Assembly (NCBI RefSeq): GCF_049243985.1
Contig: NC_135386.1
Span: 17,266,202 to 17,330,201 of the forward strand
From: Paroedura picta
Lineage: Eukaryota; Chordata; Lepidosauria; Squamata; Gekkonidae
Length of the DNA stretch: 64,000 nucleotides
Direction of reading: 5' to 3'
Under the pieces are notes generated by a model. It was given only the letters and a program-made list of their open reading frames with translations. It did not search any database and was not told where the DNA came from. This document shows, piece by piece, positions 11,737 to 22,359 of this stretch. How positions within the stretch are numbered: the first letter of the stretch is position 1; every line of letters starts with the position of its first letter. Position numbers and translations under genes: made by a program.

Positions 11737-11872
11737 CAGGGGTAGTCAAACTGCGGCCCTCCAGATGTCCATGGACCACAATTCCCAGAAGCCCCTGCCA
11801 GCGAATGCTGGCAGGGGCTTCTGGGAATTGTAGTCCATGGACATCTGGAGGGCCGCAGTTTGACTACCCCTG
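11737..11872. mobile_element. Palindromic hAT-type MITE
   Basis: A 136-base near-perfect inverted repeat that opens 'caggggtagtcaaactgcgg' and closes with its complement. It is flanked on both sides by the identical 8-base target duplication 'gcctatgc'. The 8-bp duplication and CAGGGGT ends are hAT hallmarks. It has no coding capacity and would fold into one long hairpin. Confidence 0.92.
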
Positions 11873-12881
11873 GCCTATGCATTTAAGATCTATCCTGTAT
11901 AAGAAACAGGACCAAGTCCCACCCAGTCTAGAAGTGTATTTCCAAATGCCTCTGAGAAGCTCACATAAGCCACCAGAGCCTTCTCTGACTTGTCCCTAGC
12001 ATGTGCTATCCAGAGATAGACTGCCTTTGTACCCAGAGGTTCCACTGATGTCCCAGAGGTTCCACTAATGTCCGATAACAGAGCCACGACCCAAGAGAGC
12101 CTCCAAGCAAAGCAGTGGCGAATGAATGAATGCAACTTTTGTCTGTCCTGGTCTTCAAGGAGTGGGAACTCTGGAAACTCCACTTTGCCAGCCAACAACC
12201 CTCAGATCTGCGTCTATAGAATTTGCTCAACTGTTTTCCAAAATGAAGTGATCTGTTTGACAAAATTACGCCGCCAGTAAATCTTCTGCCAGAGTTCCCG
12301 GCTTGCTAAATTGTACTTGTTTTGGAACATCCCATCCATACAAACAGACTCCTTTGCCAAAGGCACTCCCTTCATCTCCCCGACAGTCTCTTTCCTGCCC
12401 CAGTTGTTGTTCGGGGCCTTGTCTAGGTTAAGATACTCCAGGGTTGTTTCTGTCGAAGACGAACATCTGAAGAACAGCTTAACGTCTGGAACCGAACCGT
12501 GATTTCCGGAGCAGACCGGTCTGGGCTGAAGCCGCAGGACAGGCAGATGTCTGTGCTACAAAAAGAAGAAAGAAGATCTGGATGCAAAGAACGCTGGGAA
12601 GCAGTGCTATGACTTATCAAGAAAAATCTTTGCAGATGTCATCTCCTTCCCTCCACATGGCCTTCCACAGAGACACACATTTGTCCTCTCATTCTCTCCA
12701 CATGGCCTTCCATGGAAACATAAATGTCTGTACAGGTCTCTCCTGTAGAGACAATGCCCTTGTACACCCATGCACAAGCTGGTCAAAGAGGGAAAGTCCT
12801 CTTTTGATTCAGTTGCCTTTGGACTGTAACTTTAACATGAACCAGATCAACCTGAATATGCTTACATTCACCATTTTTTAG

Positions 12882-13310
12882 AGAGCCGGCTTGGTGGAGT
12901 GGTTAAGACTGTGGACTTCTAATCTGCTGAGCCGGGTTCAATTCTACACTACCCCACATGCAGCCAGCTGGGTGACCTTGGGCTTGCCACAGCACTGAGA
13001 AAGCTGTTCTTACTGAGCAGAAATATCAGGGCTCTCTCAGCCTCCCCTCCCTCACTGGGTGTCTGTTGTGGGGAGAGGAATGGGAAGGCGACTGGAAGCC
13101 ACTTTGAGACTCCTTCAAATAGAGAAAAGCGGCATATAAGAACCAACTCTTCTTCTTCCTCAGTAATATCAGGGCTCTCTTAGCCTCACCTGCCTCACAG
13201 GGTGTCTGTTGTGGAGAGTGGAAGGGAAAGGCAATTGGAAGCCACTTTGAGACTCGTTCTGGTGGAGAAAAGTGGCATATAAGAAACAGCTCTTCCTCTT
13301 CTTGCAATAT
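12882..13310 (+). repeat. Family A SINE with duplicated 3' half
   Basis: A complete copy (12882-13165, ending in 'cttcttcttcctc') is followed without a gap by a second 3' half (13166-13310) starting 'taatatcagggctctcttag'. The second copy has no tRNA head. Confidence 0.85.
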
Positions 13311-14067
13311 ACTTCTTGGGAGATTTGTGTACTGCAGACATTTATAGTACCGGGCAAAAACTCTGCCGCATTAACCCAGCATCCCAGTAGCGAGCCTCGT
13401 GGAAGCAGCCTGTGAAATAAATATATTAAATAGGAATCCTGTCCAGGGTGCTTCAAAGCAAAGGATAAATACATAAATATTAAATGAGCAGGGGGGCACA
13501 TAGAACGTGATGCCGAGCTGACCGGAATGCCTGAAACCTTGCATGCGGGCAGATAGACAAGTGAACCAGTTTTGCACACTGTATGTTGGTCTTGCACATT
13601 GAAATAGCGGGAGGAGCTTACACTGCAGGTAAAAGGTCTGACGTGAATCCTCTTTCTGCAAAGACTTATTTCTTCACTCCAGAAGCCTTGCCTGTCCCAA
13701 TTCCAGGGTCTCAGCGCTGGGCGAACCATCCATCCATAAGCAGAGTGTAGTTTTTCAGCTATCGGGAGCGTGAAGCAGCCGGGAAACAGGTGGCTTGCGA
13801 GGGTGGGAGGGTGCAAAACTCCCCGCAGCTGTGCCCGTCAGGAAATCATAAATCTGAGCAAACAGTTTTGCCTTTGAAAAGAAGGGGGGGGGACTCCGAA
13901 GGCATGCCTCTCCGCACAAAGAAGCGATTCACCAATGAGAACTGGGCGAGGAAATTCGATGGACGCCGTGTCTCAAAAACATATTGGAAGAAAGCTGGGG
14001 ACAAATGTGGGGGCCATGGTTTCACAAATGCACTTGGGAGCGCTTGACAGTGGAGCTGTAGGAAGGC

Positions 14068-14280
14068 TGTAGGGTTGCCAACCTCCAGGTGAGGCCTGGA
14101 TCTCTCCAGGCTTCATGACCAATCTCCAGACAACAGAGATAAGTGTCCCTGGAGAAAACAGCTGTTTTGTAGGGCAGACTATGCTATGGGGAGTTCTCCC
14201 CCCTCTCTGAGCTATACTTTCCCCAGACTGCACCCCAATAATCTCCAGGAAATTCCAGTCCCAGAGCTGGCAACCCTAGA
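14068..14280. repeat. Family C repeat
   Basis: 'gttgccaacctccaggtgag' to 'cagagctggcaaccctag' spans a nearly complete copy with related words at both ends. Confidence 0.65.
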
Positions 14281-14315
14281 TTGCAATCCTCCAAAAAGTG
14301 GGCACAAAAAGTGGA

Positions 14316-14555
14316 AAGCCAGCTTGGTGCAGTAGTTAAGAGCAGTGGCTTCTAATCTGGAGAGCTGGGTTTGATTCTCCCCTTCTACCCATACAGCCAG
14401 CTGGGTGACCTTGGGTTAGTCACAGTCCTATTAGAGCTGCTCTCACAGAGAAGTTCTGTCAGAGCTCTTTCAACCCCACCCACCTCACAGGGTGTCTGAT
14501 GTGGGGAGAGGAAGGGGAGACGATCGTATGATTGTAAAAACCAACTATTCTTCTG
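14316..14555 (+). repeat. Family A SINE
   Basis: The head is 'gccagcttggtgcagtagtt', then 'gggtttgattctcccc' and the usual body. It ends 'aaaccaactattcttctgga'. Confidence 0.85.
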
Positions 14556-14825
14556 GATTCAGATTGTGTTTTGTTGCGCAATAATTGTGTTTGCTTTCTT
14601 GTTTTCTTCTTTAAATGTTAGATTATACACGTTTAGATTCTTGATTCTGTTTCGGTGCAAGAGACACATGTCCGGTGACTACAGTTTTATACTCTACCCA
14701 GTTGGGTTGAATTTCTTGAGGGTTGGACCCCTGCCCTTGGGATGCCATCTATGAGATGTCGAGTTCACCAGACACAGCTAACTGTGTAAGCTCTCATATG
14801 CAATCGCTCATCCACTGTCACCTGC

Positions 14826-15060
14826 CACCCCCTTGGGCCTTCACAGAATCAGCCTCTCCTTCAGATGGTTATTCAGCCTCTGTTTAAAAATTTCCAAAGA
14901 TGGAGAACCCACCACCTCCCGAGGAAGCCTCTTCCACTGAGGAACTGCTCTAACTGTCAGGAACTTCTTCCGGAGGTTTAGATGGAATTTCTTTTTAATT
15001 AATTTCATCCCATTGGTTCTGGTCCGTCCCTGGGGGGCAAGAGAGAACAACTCATTCAAA
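14826..15060 (-). repeat. CR1 LINE 3' end
   Basis: The minus strand encodes the ORF2 C-terminus of CR1 elements (AVPQWKRLPREVVGSPSLE, then IFKQRLNNHL). It is a 5'-truncated, decayed copy. Confidence 0.85.
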
Positions 15061-15084
15061 GATACAGGGTGGTGCTGGTGGACG

Positions 15085-15240
15085 GTTGTCCACTATAGGT
15101 TGTGTTATTCCTGGAAATTCGGGGGTAGTGCCTGGGCAGGGCAGGAGCCTCCAAAGCAACCCATTCCCCCAAGGAGCTGATTTCTATAGTCTGGAGATCC
15201 ACTGTAATTCTAGGAAAACTCCAGGCCTCTAGTGGTACCT
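15085..15240. repeat. Family C repeat
   Basis: 'cctggaaattcgggggtagt' and 'ctggagatccactgtaattc' are characteristic of the family. Confidence 0.55.
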
Positions 15241-16139
15241 GCTTGCACTTTGGGTCTTCTAAGAACAAAAGACGCCAACGGAAGAGATAAAGCCCAGCGT
15301 TTAATCAGCGTCCTCGCTTTAGATTTGCCTGCTCAGTGTCCAAATCAACATCTGCAAATGCTTTGGGTGGGAAGGCTCATCATCTCCTTGAGATGGGTCA
15401 GAGGCAGACAAGGCCTGGTTCTTCAGCGCCTTCTCGGTCTGTGGAAGAGCAGCTGCAGTTCTCATGTTTCTTGGGCAATGCAGATGTTAACTGGCCCATG
15501 GGGAACATCTGGGCTAGCGCTCTGGGATTTTCCAAAACGCGCTCTGTTGACCCAGGCCGCCTTTCCGTTGATATTCATGGAAGTTTGAACGCTCGCTGGC
15601 TTCGGTAAACAAGGAATTAAGTCAGCGTTCAGATCACTGGAAAACTATTTTTGTTTTATGAGGGGCCCTGGCTTCCAAATGGAGGAGATTATTTAAACTA
15701 AACATAAATTTCCAGAGCATCCTGTTCCTTCATCTGAAGCGTCCTTCAGGTCACTCACTCAACTTGGTACCATGTAGGTCTAGAGTCAGTGGTGCATCAG
15801 TAGGACAAAATGTAACTCACCGGAGAGGGTGGGGCATCTCAGTCCTGAAGCCCCACCCCTTTGCCACACCCCTTCTTGAAAGAAGCAATTTTGAGGTGAG
15901 GCCATTACCTGATCAACAGGTAACCTGGAGCACCTACAGAATAGGTTTTGCTCCTGATCCCAGCAGCGGCAGTTTATCCCACAGATTTAGGATTAGGTTC
16001 CAATATCTGAAATATGTGATATCTATTCTTGCATTAGTTACATACAATATTGTTGATGGTTAGATGTGTTTTAATATTGTCTGCTGTTCTGAGCTTTGAT
16101 GCTATACAGACATCAAAGTGGTTAATACTATTTAGGGGT

Positions 16140-16300
16140 GCTGATTGTGGTTTGGGAAATTCTAGATTTCAGCGGTGGAGCTTGGAGTTTGGGAGGGGAG
16201 GGACTACCATTTTCTTGGATCTGTGATGACGCTGGGGTCATCTGGGGATCCATTGTAATTTTGGAGAAATCCAGGCCCCACCTGAAGGTTGGCCACTCTA
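16140..16300. repeat. Family C repeat
   Basis: 'ggtcatctggggatccattg' and 'gaaatccaggccccacctga' are family C words. Confidence 0.55.
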
Positions 16301-16361
16301 CTACTAGTAGTTTACTACTAGCACTAGTACTTCTACTACTACTTCTACTACTACGACCAAC
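16298..16361 (+). repeat. (CTA)n microsatellite, impure
   Basis: Interrupted CTA/CTT triplets, including the self-complementary 'ctactagtag'. Confidence 0.85.
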
Positions 16362-17397
16362 AGCAATTAATTAATGTAGGGCTATTTTGAAAAGCAAAAA
16401 AAGAGGAACTATTTCCCGACTGGCAAATTCAAACAGGTGATCTCTATGGCCAATCTCCTCTTAAATACCCCACCTTTTTAAGCTGCGATAATTACTTCTA
16501 ACTAGGAATATGCCTAACCTTCCAACCTCACTAAAAAGACCATTTGCATCAGTTTTTTAAAAAGAGCTCAAATGAAGATGGACACCAAAGACAAACAAAC
16601 ATGTCTTTTAAAAAGAGGACATCTGGTCACCCAAATCACTGACAACTCCCATTTCACCGAACTTGGGCTCCATTTATGCAGAATACAGATTTTTATTGCT
16701 CCAAAACTCCGAGAACCCTGTTGGAATTCCAACAGTGGAGGCTATTTGTGGTCTCTTTTACTCTTTTACTAGAGTAAGCATCTGTGGCTGGACATCTCCT
16801 CTCTACGGTTTGCCCTGGGACTTAAGGCTAGATAAGGATGTTTATAATGATTAAAGAAACTATTAAAATGGCAATGAGTGTATTTTTTTAAAACGCCTGG
16901 CTCTACAAAGATTTTGGTGTGAAAGTGAGCTCATTGCTCTCCCATCCCAAGGAAATGATTTCATGTTTATTGATATTTATTTGCGTGGCACATCGTCCCT
17001 CTGACTAGACACTCTAAGACAGGGACGACATTTCCTTGGCTGCATCACGTTGACTTCCGAACAACACGTGAAAGAAGAAAGGCTGGTTGCCATGTTGGTT
17101 AAGTCAAAAGTAGCCCCTGAAATGCAAAACCTTTTCCAATATAGAATTTTGGACTTCTCGTTACACCATTTGCATTTGCCTGCTTCATAACAATTAAATT
17201 ATATCCTGCCTTTCTGCCCTCAAAATGCTGTTAGAAATTGAATAATCACATAATATAAAAACTGCATGGCCCATCCAACGACGTGCTGATTGGCCCTCAT
17301 TTGGGGACATGCCCCCAACAGGCAGTCCATAACTGAGGACCAATCAGGCTCATCCTCACACTCTTCTCCTCCTCCTATTCCTTTGTGCTGCTTTTTC

Positions 17398-17602
17398 ACA
17401 GTCAGAGTAGTTCAGCAGTGGAATAGGCTGCCTAAGGAGGTGGTGAGCTCCCCCTCACTGGCAGTCTTCAAGCAAAGGTTGGATACACACTTTTCTTGGA
17501 TGCTTTAGGATGCTTAGGGCTGATCCTGCATTGAGCAGGGGGTTGGACTAGATGGCCTGTGTGGCCCCTTCCAACTCTGTGATTCTATGATTCTATGATT
17601 GG
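17398..17602 (+). repeat. CR1 LINE 3' end
   Basis: The plus strand encodes VVQQWNRLPKEVVSSPSLAV then FKQRLDTHF, the CR1 ORF2 C-terminus. The 3' UTR follows ('gttggactagatggcctgtg') and ends in the typical 'attctatgattctatgatt' octamer-like repeats. Confidence 0.92.
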
Positions 17603-18044
17603 ACTGAGGAGGAAGAGCGGCCATGAGGTAAGCCGAGGGATGGCACAGAAGGCCTGGTCTCACTGGAGGAAGGCAGGGAGAACTGACTGGGTGAAATCCA
17701 CACCATCCATGCCACTCTGCCCAGCATCCTGACTGCCAGGAGAACTGGGGGAGGCCACTTAGCTGCCAGCCCATCTGTAAAACGGGCTTTGCTGCTAGTA
17801 TATAATAAAAGCATATTTTAAATTATTAGAATCAACCCAAACACTGTGACTAGCTTCTTGGAACTAGGATCCTGCTGTGGAGTTTGGTATTATTTAATGT
17901 GAATATTCTCAGTCCCATTTCTGGACTTCCAGAACCCTAATATTTTTTCTTGACTGTCCCATCCATCCGCTTTATTGACTCACTTTGTGTAATCTCCCTT
18001 GAGTCCAAGTGAGAAAGGCATATGAGAAACAATAACTAAAAGTA

Positions 18045-18300
18045 TCTGATGAGATGTGTGCGCACACAGAAGCTTACACGTTGAATAAAACTTTGTTGTT
18101 CTTCAAGGTATCCCTGGGCTCAAACTTTGCCCTGCTGCTTCAGACCAACATGGCCACCCACCTGAACCTGTCTGAGGGACAGAGCATCACATGGAAGCTT
18201 CCACCCCAAATAAATCTTTACTGGGTTTAAAGGTGCCTCTGCATTCAAAACTTTGCCCTGCTGCTTCAAACCAACATGGCCACCCACCTGAATATAAACA
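18045..18300. repeat. Family B repeats, tandem
   Basis: Two copies of 'ctttgccctgctgcttcaga/aaccaacatggccacccacctga' lie 125 bases apart in the same orientation. Confidence 0.7.
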
Positions 18301-18819
18301 AACAAAACAACTTAATTACGGGGTGCTACCAAATTTTGTGGCGCTCCCCCCATTGCAGTGCCTGCATTGGCTTCCCCAGTTGCCCATTGGCTAACCCCAT
18401 CTCTGCCTCCAAACAGATGTTCGCTGAGACCAGCAAAACAAACAAGCATAAAAACAGACACCATTGATGGAGCGGAAAGACGCTTTGAGATCACAGCAGT
18501 GCTGGAGACCTTTGCATGTCCTTCAAAGCTGTTTCCAGATGTTGGTGCCAACCCACCCTGATCATCCTGCGAGCTCAGTTAGCAGATCGAAAGACGCATA
18601 TGCCAAACTTTCAGCCTGTTTTTCAGGCTGTGTCATGGATTCTGGTAACCAGAGATTGTCTCTCAGTCACTGCAGAAGGATCTTTGTTGTTCCCATGATT
18701 AATGATCCTTCCACTTCTGGCGTATTGCGTTGGCTTCACAAGCAGAATCGGCCATGCCTGTTTCTCTGGTGTTGGCTTCTGCAGGAGATCTCCCCACACA
18801 AGAACTCTGTAGTGATTCA

Positions 18820-18975
18820 CCTGAGGTAGATTCTAGTGGGTCACCATTTTGGTTTGGAGCAGTTAGAGCCAAGTTTGTGTCCAGGGTCACCTTGAAGACC
18901 AACTGAGTTTTATTCAAGGCATAAGCTTTTGTGCGCACAAACATGACTACAGTTAGATTCAGGTGGGTTGGTCTA
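18820..18975. repeat. Family B repeat
   Basis: 'agaccaactgagttttattc' with the centre 'ttgtgcgcacaaac' (self-complementary) and an inverted terminal word. Confidence 0.65.
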
Positions 18976-19311
18976 AGCACTTAGAGGGGGCTTCCTCAAT
19001 CAGGGTTTTGTGAAACCCTGGGGTTTCTTGACAGCACTGGAAGGGTTTCCCAAACGGGTGGGAGTTGATTAATTTTTAAATAGTTTTTAAAGTTTGGTAA
19101 ACATTTATCAGGTGATATGACCATATCAACCTGCCCCCCTTCCCAAAATGGCCAATGGTGGGCCTGGAGGGGGTGAGAAGGGGAGGGGTCCCAGATAGGT
19201 GTGTCCACAGCTCTGCTTCCCAACTATATTCTGCACAATTGTGCCACTTCTGGGGTGTCTTGAAACCTGGAGAATGTTTCAGGGGTTTCTCAACTTTTTC
19301 TCAAGGCTGAC

Positions 19312-19505
19312 TTAGAACAAAGTTGGAGTCCAGGGGGCACCTTTAAGACCCACCAAGTTTTTATTCCAGGTGTAAGTTTTGTTTCTTCAGATAGATTCAG
19401 GTGGGTCGCCATGTTAGTCTAAAGCAGCAGAACCAAGTTTGAGTCCTTGAAAACCCACAGAGTTTTATTCCAGGTGCAAGCTTCCATATTCATACACATG
19501 TTCCT
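19312..19505 (+). repeat. Family B repeats, tandem
   Basis: Two head-to-tail partial copies carry 'aaacccacagagttttattc' and the related 'agacccaccaagtttttatt'. Confidence 0.65.
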
Positions 19506-20280
19506 TATACCTTGAGTAACTACCCAAGGGGACTGACCTTTGCTGGCTGGAAATCAGTTGTAATTTTGGGCCTCACCTGGAAGGTGATGGCCAAACTTGT
19601 CCTGCTGGAGCAGCAGATGATGATATATCCGTTCCCCTAACTTCTCTAAGGGATTCTGGGTCATACCCCCCCCCCCTTGTTGATCCCACCCGTCCCTTTG
19701 GATTACTTGCAAAGTCAGCTTGTGACTGTAACTTTCTGAGGAAATTATTGTGGCATTACTCCAACCTAGTTAAGCTGTTCTGGCAGTGGAAAGGTTTTCT
19801 TTCCAGCGTGGGTCGCTTTGCATCCTGGGGGACAAAAAAAAGAGTTATTATAACAGGGGCCTAATCCAGAAAACAGGACAATGGGCAGCAAGCAGAGAAA
19901 ATAACCCCTGGAATTTCACGGAAAAGATCTCATGTCACGTAGGCAAAGGAGAGGGGCAGAAATGCTGATTTTTCTACCCGCCCGTTGTAATTCTTCTAGC
20001 TGCTCTTGGGGAATTCAAACCTGGAACATGATTTGGTTGGTTCGCACCCCCCGCCCCTCGCTGGCACATGGACAATGTTTTGGGAGGCAGATTAAAGGGA
20101 CCGGGCCCTCTTTCAGTCGGATTCCTGTTTGAGTTTCTAGCTTGCTCAAGCGACTGCTAAAACGATTCCTCTAGTAATACGAGTTACTTCTTTGCCACTC
20201 GCATTTCCTTAGCGATGAAAAGCCTGTTTATTGCAGAGAGCCAGCCGAACTGTAGGGCTGATTCCAGGTCTTTGTAGTCG

Positions 20281-20287
20281 TATAAAA
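20281..20287 (+). promoter_or_regulatory. Possible TATA box upstream of GNRHR
   Basis: A TATAAAA heptamer on the plus strand about 1.56 kb before the GNRHR start codon. It would fit a spliced 5' UTR whose donor is at 21109. Such heptamers occur by chance, so this is only a candidate. Confidence 0.2.
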
Positions 20288-20438
20288 TGTGCACGTTTTA
20301 ACGTGTATTTAAACGTTTGGTCATTTTGTCTGCGTTCTAAGCAGAGGGTCTTTTATGCAGAACTATCGGAATGTGGTTTTTAAGTGGCGTTTAGACGCTT
20401 TTGGGTGTATAGCTAAATAGATGGGATGTACTCTAGAT

Positions 20439-20574
20439 CAGGGGTAGTCAACCTGTGGTCCTCCAGATGTTCATGAACTACAATTCCCATGAGCCCCTGC
20501 CAGCATTTGCTGGCAGGGGCTCATGGGAATTGTAGTCCATGAACATCTGGAGGACCACAGGTTGACTATCCCTG
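20439..20574. mobile_element. Palindromic hAT-type MITE
   Basis: A 136-base hairpin element with 'caggggtagtcaacctgtgg' at one end and its decayed complement at the other. Flanks 'ctctagat' and 'ctttagat' are an 8-base target duplication with one difference. It sits in the 5' region of GNRHR. Confidence 0.9.
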
Positions 20575-21221
20575 CTTTAGATGAGCACTGGGTGCTTGGC
20601 CACATCCTGGTTTCGTTTTCGATCTCTGCCTTTGGGGGTCAACATGGAAGGATTCCCAGGTGTGACCCTGGCTTCGCTTTCCTCCCAGGTCTCTGGCTGC
20701 ACAACGCCACTCCTTGCGTGTGTGTTTTAAACAGAGCTTGGCAGGAGAGCTAAAACAGAGCCCTCCGGGAGTCCACAGAGCGCCAAGCCGAGATCTGGCA
20801 AGGAAACGGTGTGTGTTTCTTTCTTGCTTTGCCTTCCGAGCAAATCTCTGAGCTCGGTGTAATCTGGTTGGGAAGGGGGGAAGGGGAGGGGGTGTTACCG
20901 TTAGCTGCCACTTCAAGGCAGGCATTCCTGAGATGGCAACCCTCTCGCCCGCAAGCACAGTCCTGGCCCTCGCTGCCCGGCTCACCTTTCGCATCCCGGG
21001 CGCCAGGGCAGAGATGTGGTGCTGAAGGCTGCGGAAGGACTTGGCACCTGCTGAGAAGCAGAGTCCCCAGCAAACATCTTTTTGCGTTGAAGGGCATGTG
21101 GAGACCAGGTACGGCCGGATGGGAATCTCTTTGCTTGTTTCTCCTGGCCTGGCTTCGTGTTCTAGGGGGTCGGTGGCGTGGGATGTGTGTTTATCCTGAG
21201 CATGTTTTACTTCTATTTTCT

Positions 21222-21400
21222 TATAGACTCATAGAATCCTAGAGGGGGAAGGGGCCATGCAGGCCATCTAGTCCCACCCCCTGCTCAGTGCAGGATCAGC
21301 CTCCAGCATCCAGGAGAAGGATCTGTCCAGCCGCTGCTTGAAGACGGCCAGTGAGGGGGAGCTCCCCACCTCCTGAGGCAGCCCATTCCATGTGCCTTAT
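21222..21400 (-). repeat. CR1 LINE 3' end
   Basis: On the plus strand 'agactcatagaatcctagag' then 'ccatctagtcccaccccctg' is the complement of the CR1 3' UTR. The remains of ORF2 follow. Confidence 0.85.
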
Positions 21401-21654
21401 ATGTGCATTTGTACACCCACACACACCTGTTATTCCCATCTGTGAATAGTTGTACAATGATGAAATCATTCTGAGCAGAAGGGAAGACAAAAGCAGGGAT
21501 ATATTTTTTAAAAAATAACAAACTCTCGAACAAACCTTTAATTTTATTTCCTCGCTGAAGCCAGCGCTATGGCGTTGGCACTCCCATTTGCCAAATAGCC
21601 AAATAGCCTCCACATTTGCCCTGCCACAAAGCAAGATACATTTTGTCACTGGCT

Positions 21655-21745
21655 GGGATCCTTCCATCAGGCGTGCCGGGGTTAGTCGAAGACCCGGATT
21701 CAAATCCCCGTTCTGCCATGCAAGTTTGCAAGCCGATAAGACAGA
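21655..21745 (+). repeat. tRNA-derived SINE head (family D)
   Basis: 'acccggattcaaatccccgt' is a B box-like tRNA motif with SINE-like flanks. It is short and old. Confidence 0.5.
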
Positions 21746-21846
21746 ACTTGTTTGAGACGAGGCCTCGAACTCTGTGCAACCCACAAGCAATTCTGTAGAC
21801 TTCAGCTTAAAAAAACCGAAAATCTGCCTTTGGTTTCCTCCAGGGA

Positions 21847-22359
21847 ATGACTGAAGGAGAGCCCCTGATGCATCCTCCACACAGATGTGACGCCGTGGAC
21901 AAGAACAGCTCTGTTTCTGCCTGCCCAAAGGCCTGGGTCGAGCCGACATTCACGGTGGCTGCCAAGGTCCGTGTGGTGGTCACCAGCTGTCTCTTCGTCT
22001 TTGCGGCGTGCAGCAACACCGTCATCTTCGCCAGCGTTGTGAGGAAGCGGCGCAAGTCCCACGTCCAGATGCTCATCCTGAGCTTGACCGTGGCCGACCT
22101 GCTGGTCACCGTGGCCGTCATGCCGTTGGACGCCGTGTGGAACGTCACCGTCCAGTGGTACGCGGGGGACGGGCTGTGCAAGACCTTGAACTTCCTCAAG
22201 CTCTTTGCCATGTACTCGGCCGCCCTGGTGCTGGTGGTGATCAGCTTAGACCGCCACGCGGCCATCTTGGACCCCTTCTCGTTTGCTAATTCCAGCCACC
22301 GGAACCGCATCATGCTCTGCGTTGCGTGGATTCTGAGCATCTTGCTGGCGTCTCCCCAG
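21847..22359 (+). CDS. GNRHR: GNRHR coding exon 1
   Basis: 171 codons from the ATG to donor 'gtaagaat', phase 0. They cover the extracellular N-terminus through TM4 (ends ILSILLASPQ). The start is the only in-frame ATG giving a normal-length N-terminus. Confidence 0.95.

Larger units (their letters stand above)
9556..20280. other. CILP 5' region and CILP-GNRHR intergenic interval, no further gene seen
   Basis: The first CILP exon (signal peptide) should lie here but I could not identify it. The interval contains AT-rich DNA (9.6-10.3 and 11.0-11.6 kb), SINEs, family B and C repeats, two CR1 ends and a hairpin MITE, listed separately. Stretches 12.0-12.8, 13.3-14.0, 15.25-15.8 and 16.4-17.3 kb show nothing I can assign. 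Confidence 0.6.

Noticed and set aside
11733-11999. Repeated peptide-like frames (e.g. VVKLRPSRCPWTT) at six sites as a gene family
   Set aside because: They are translations of the palindromic MITE.
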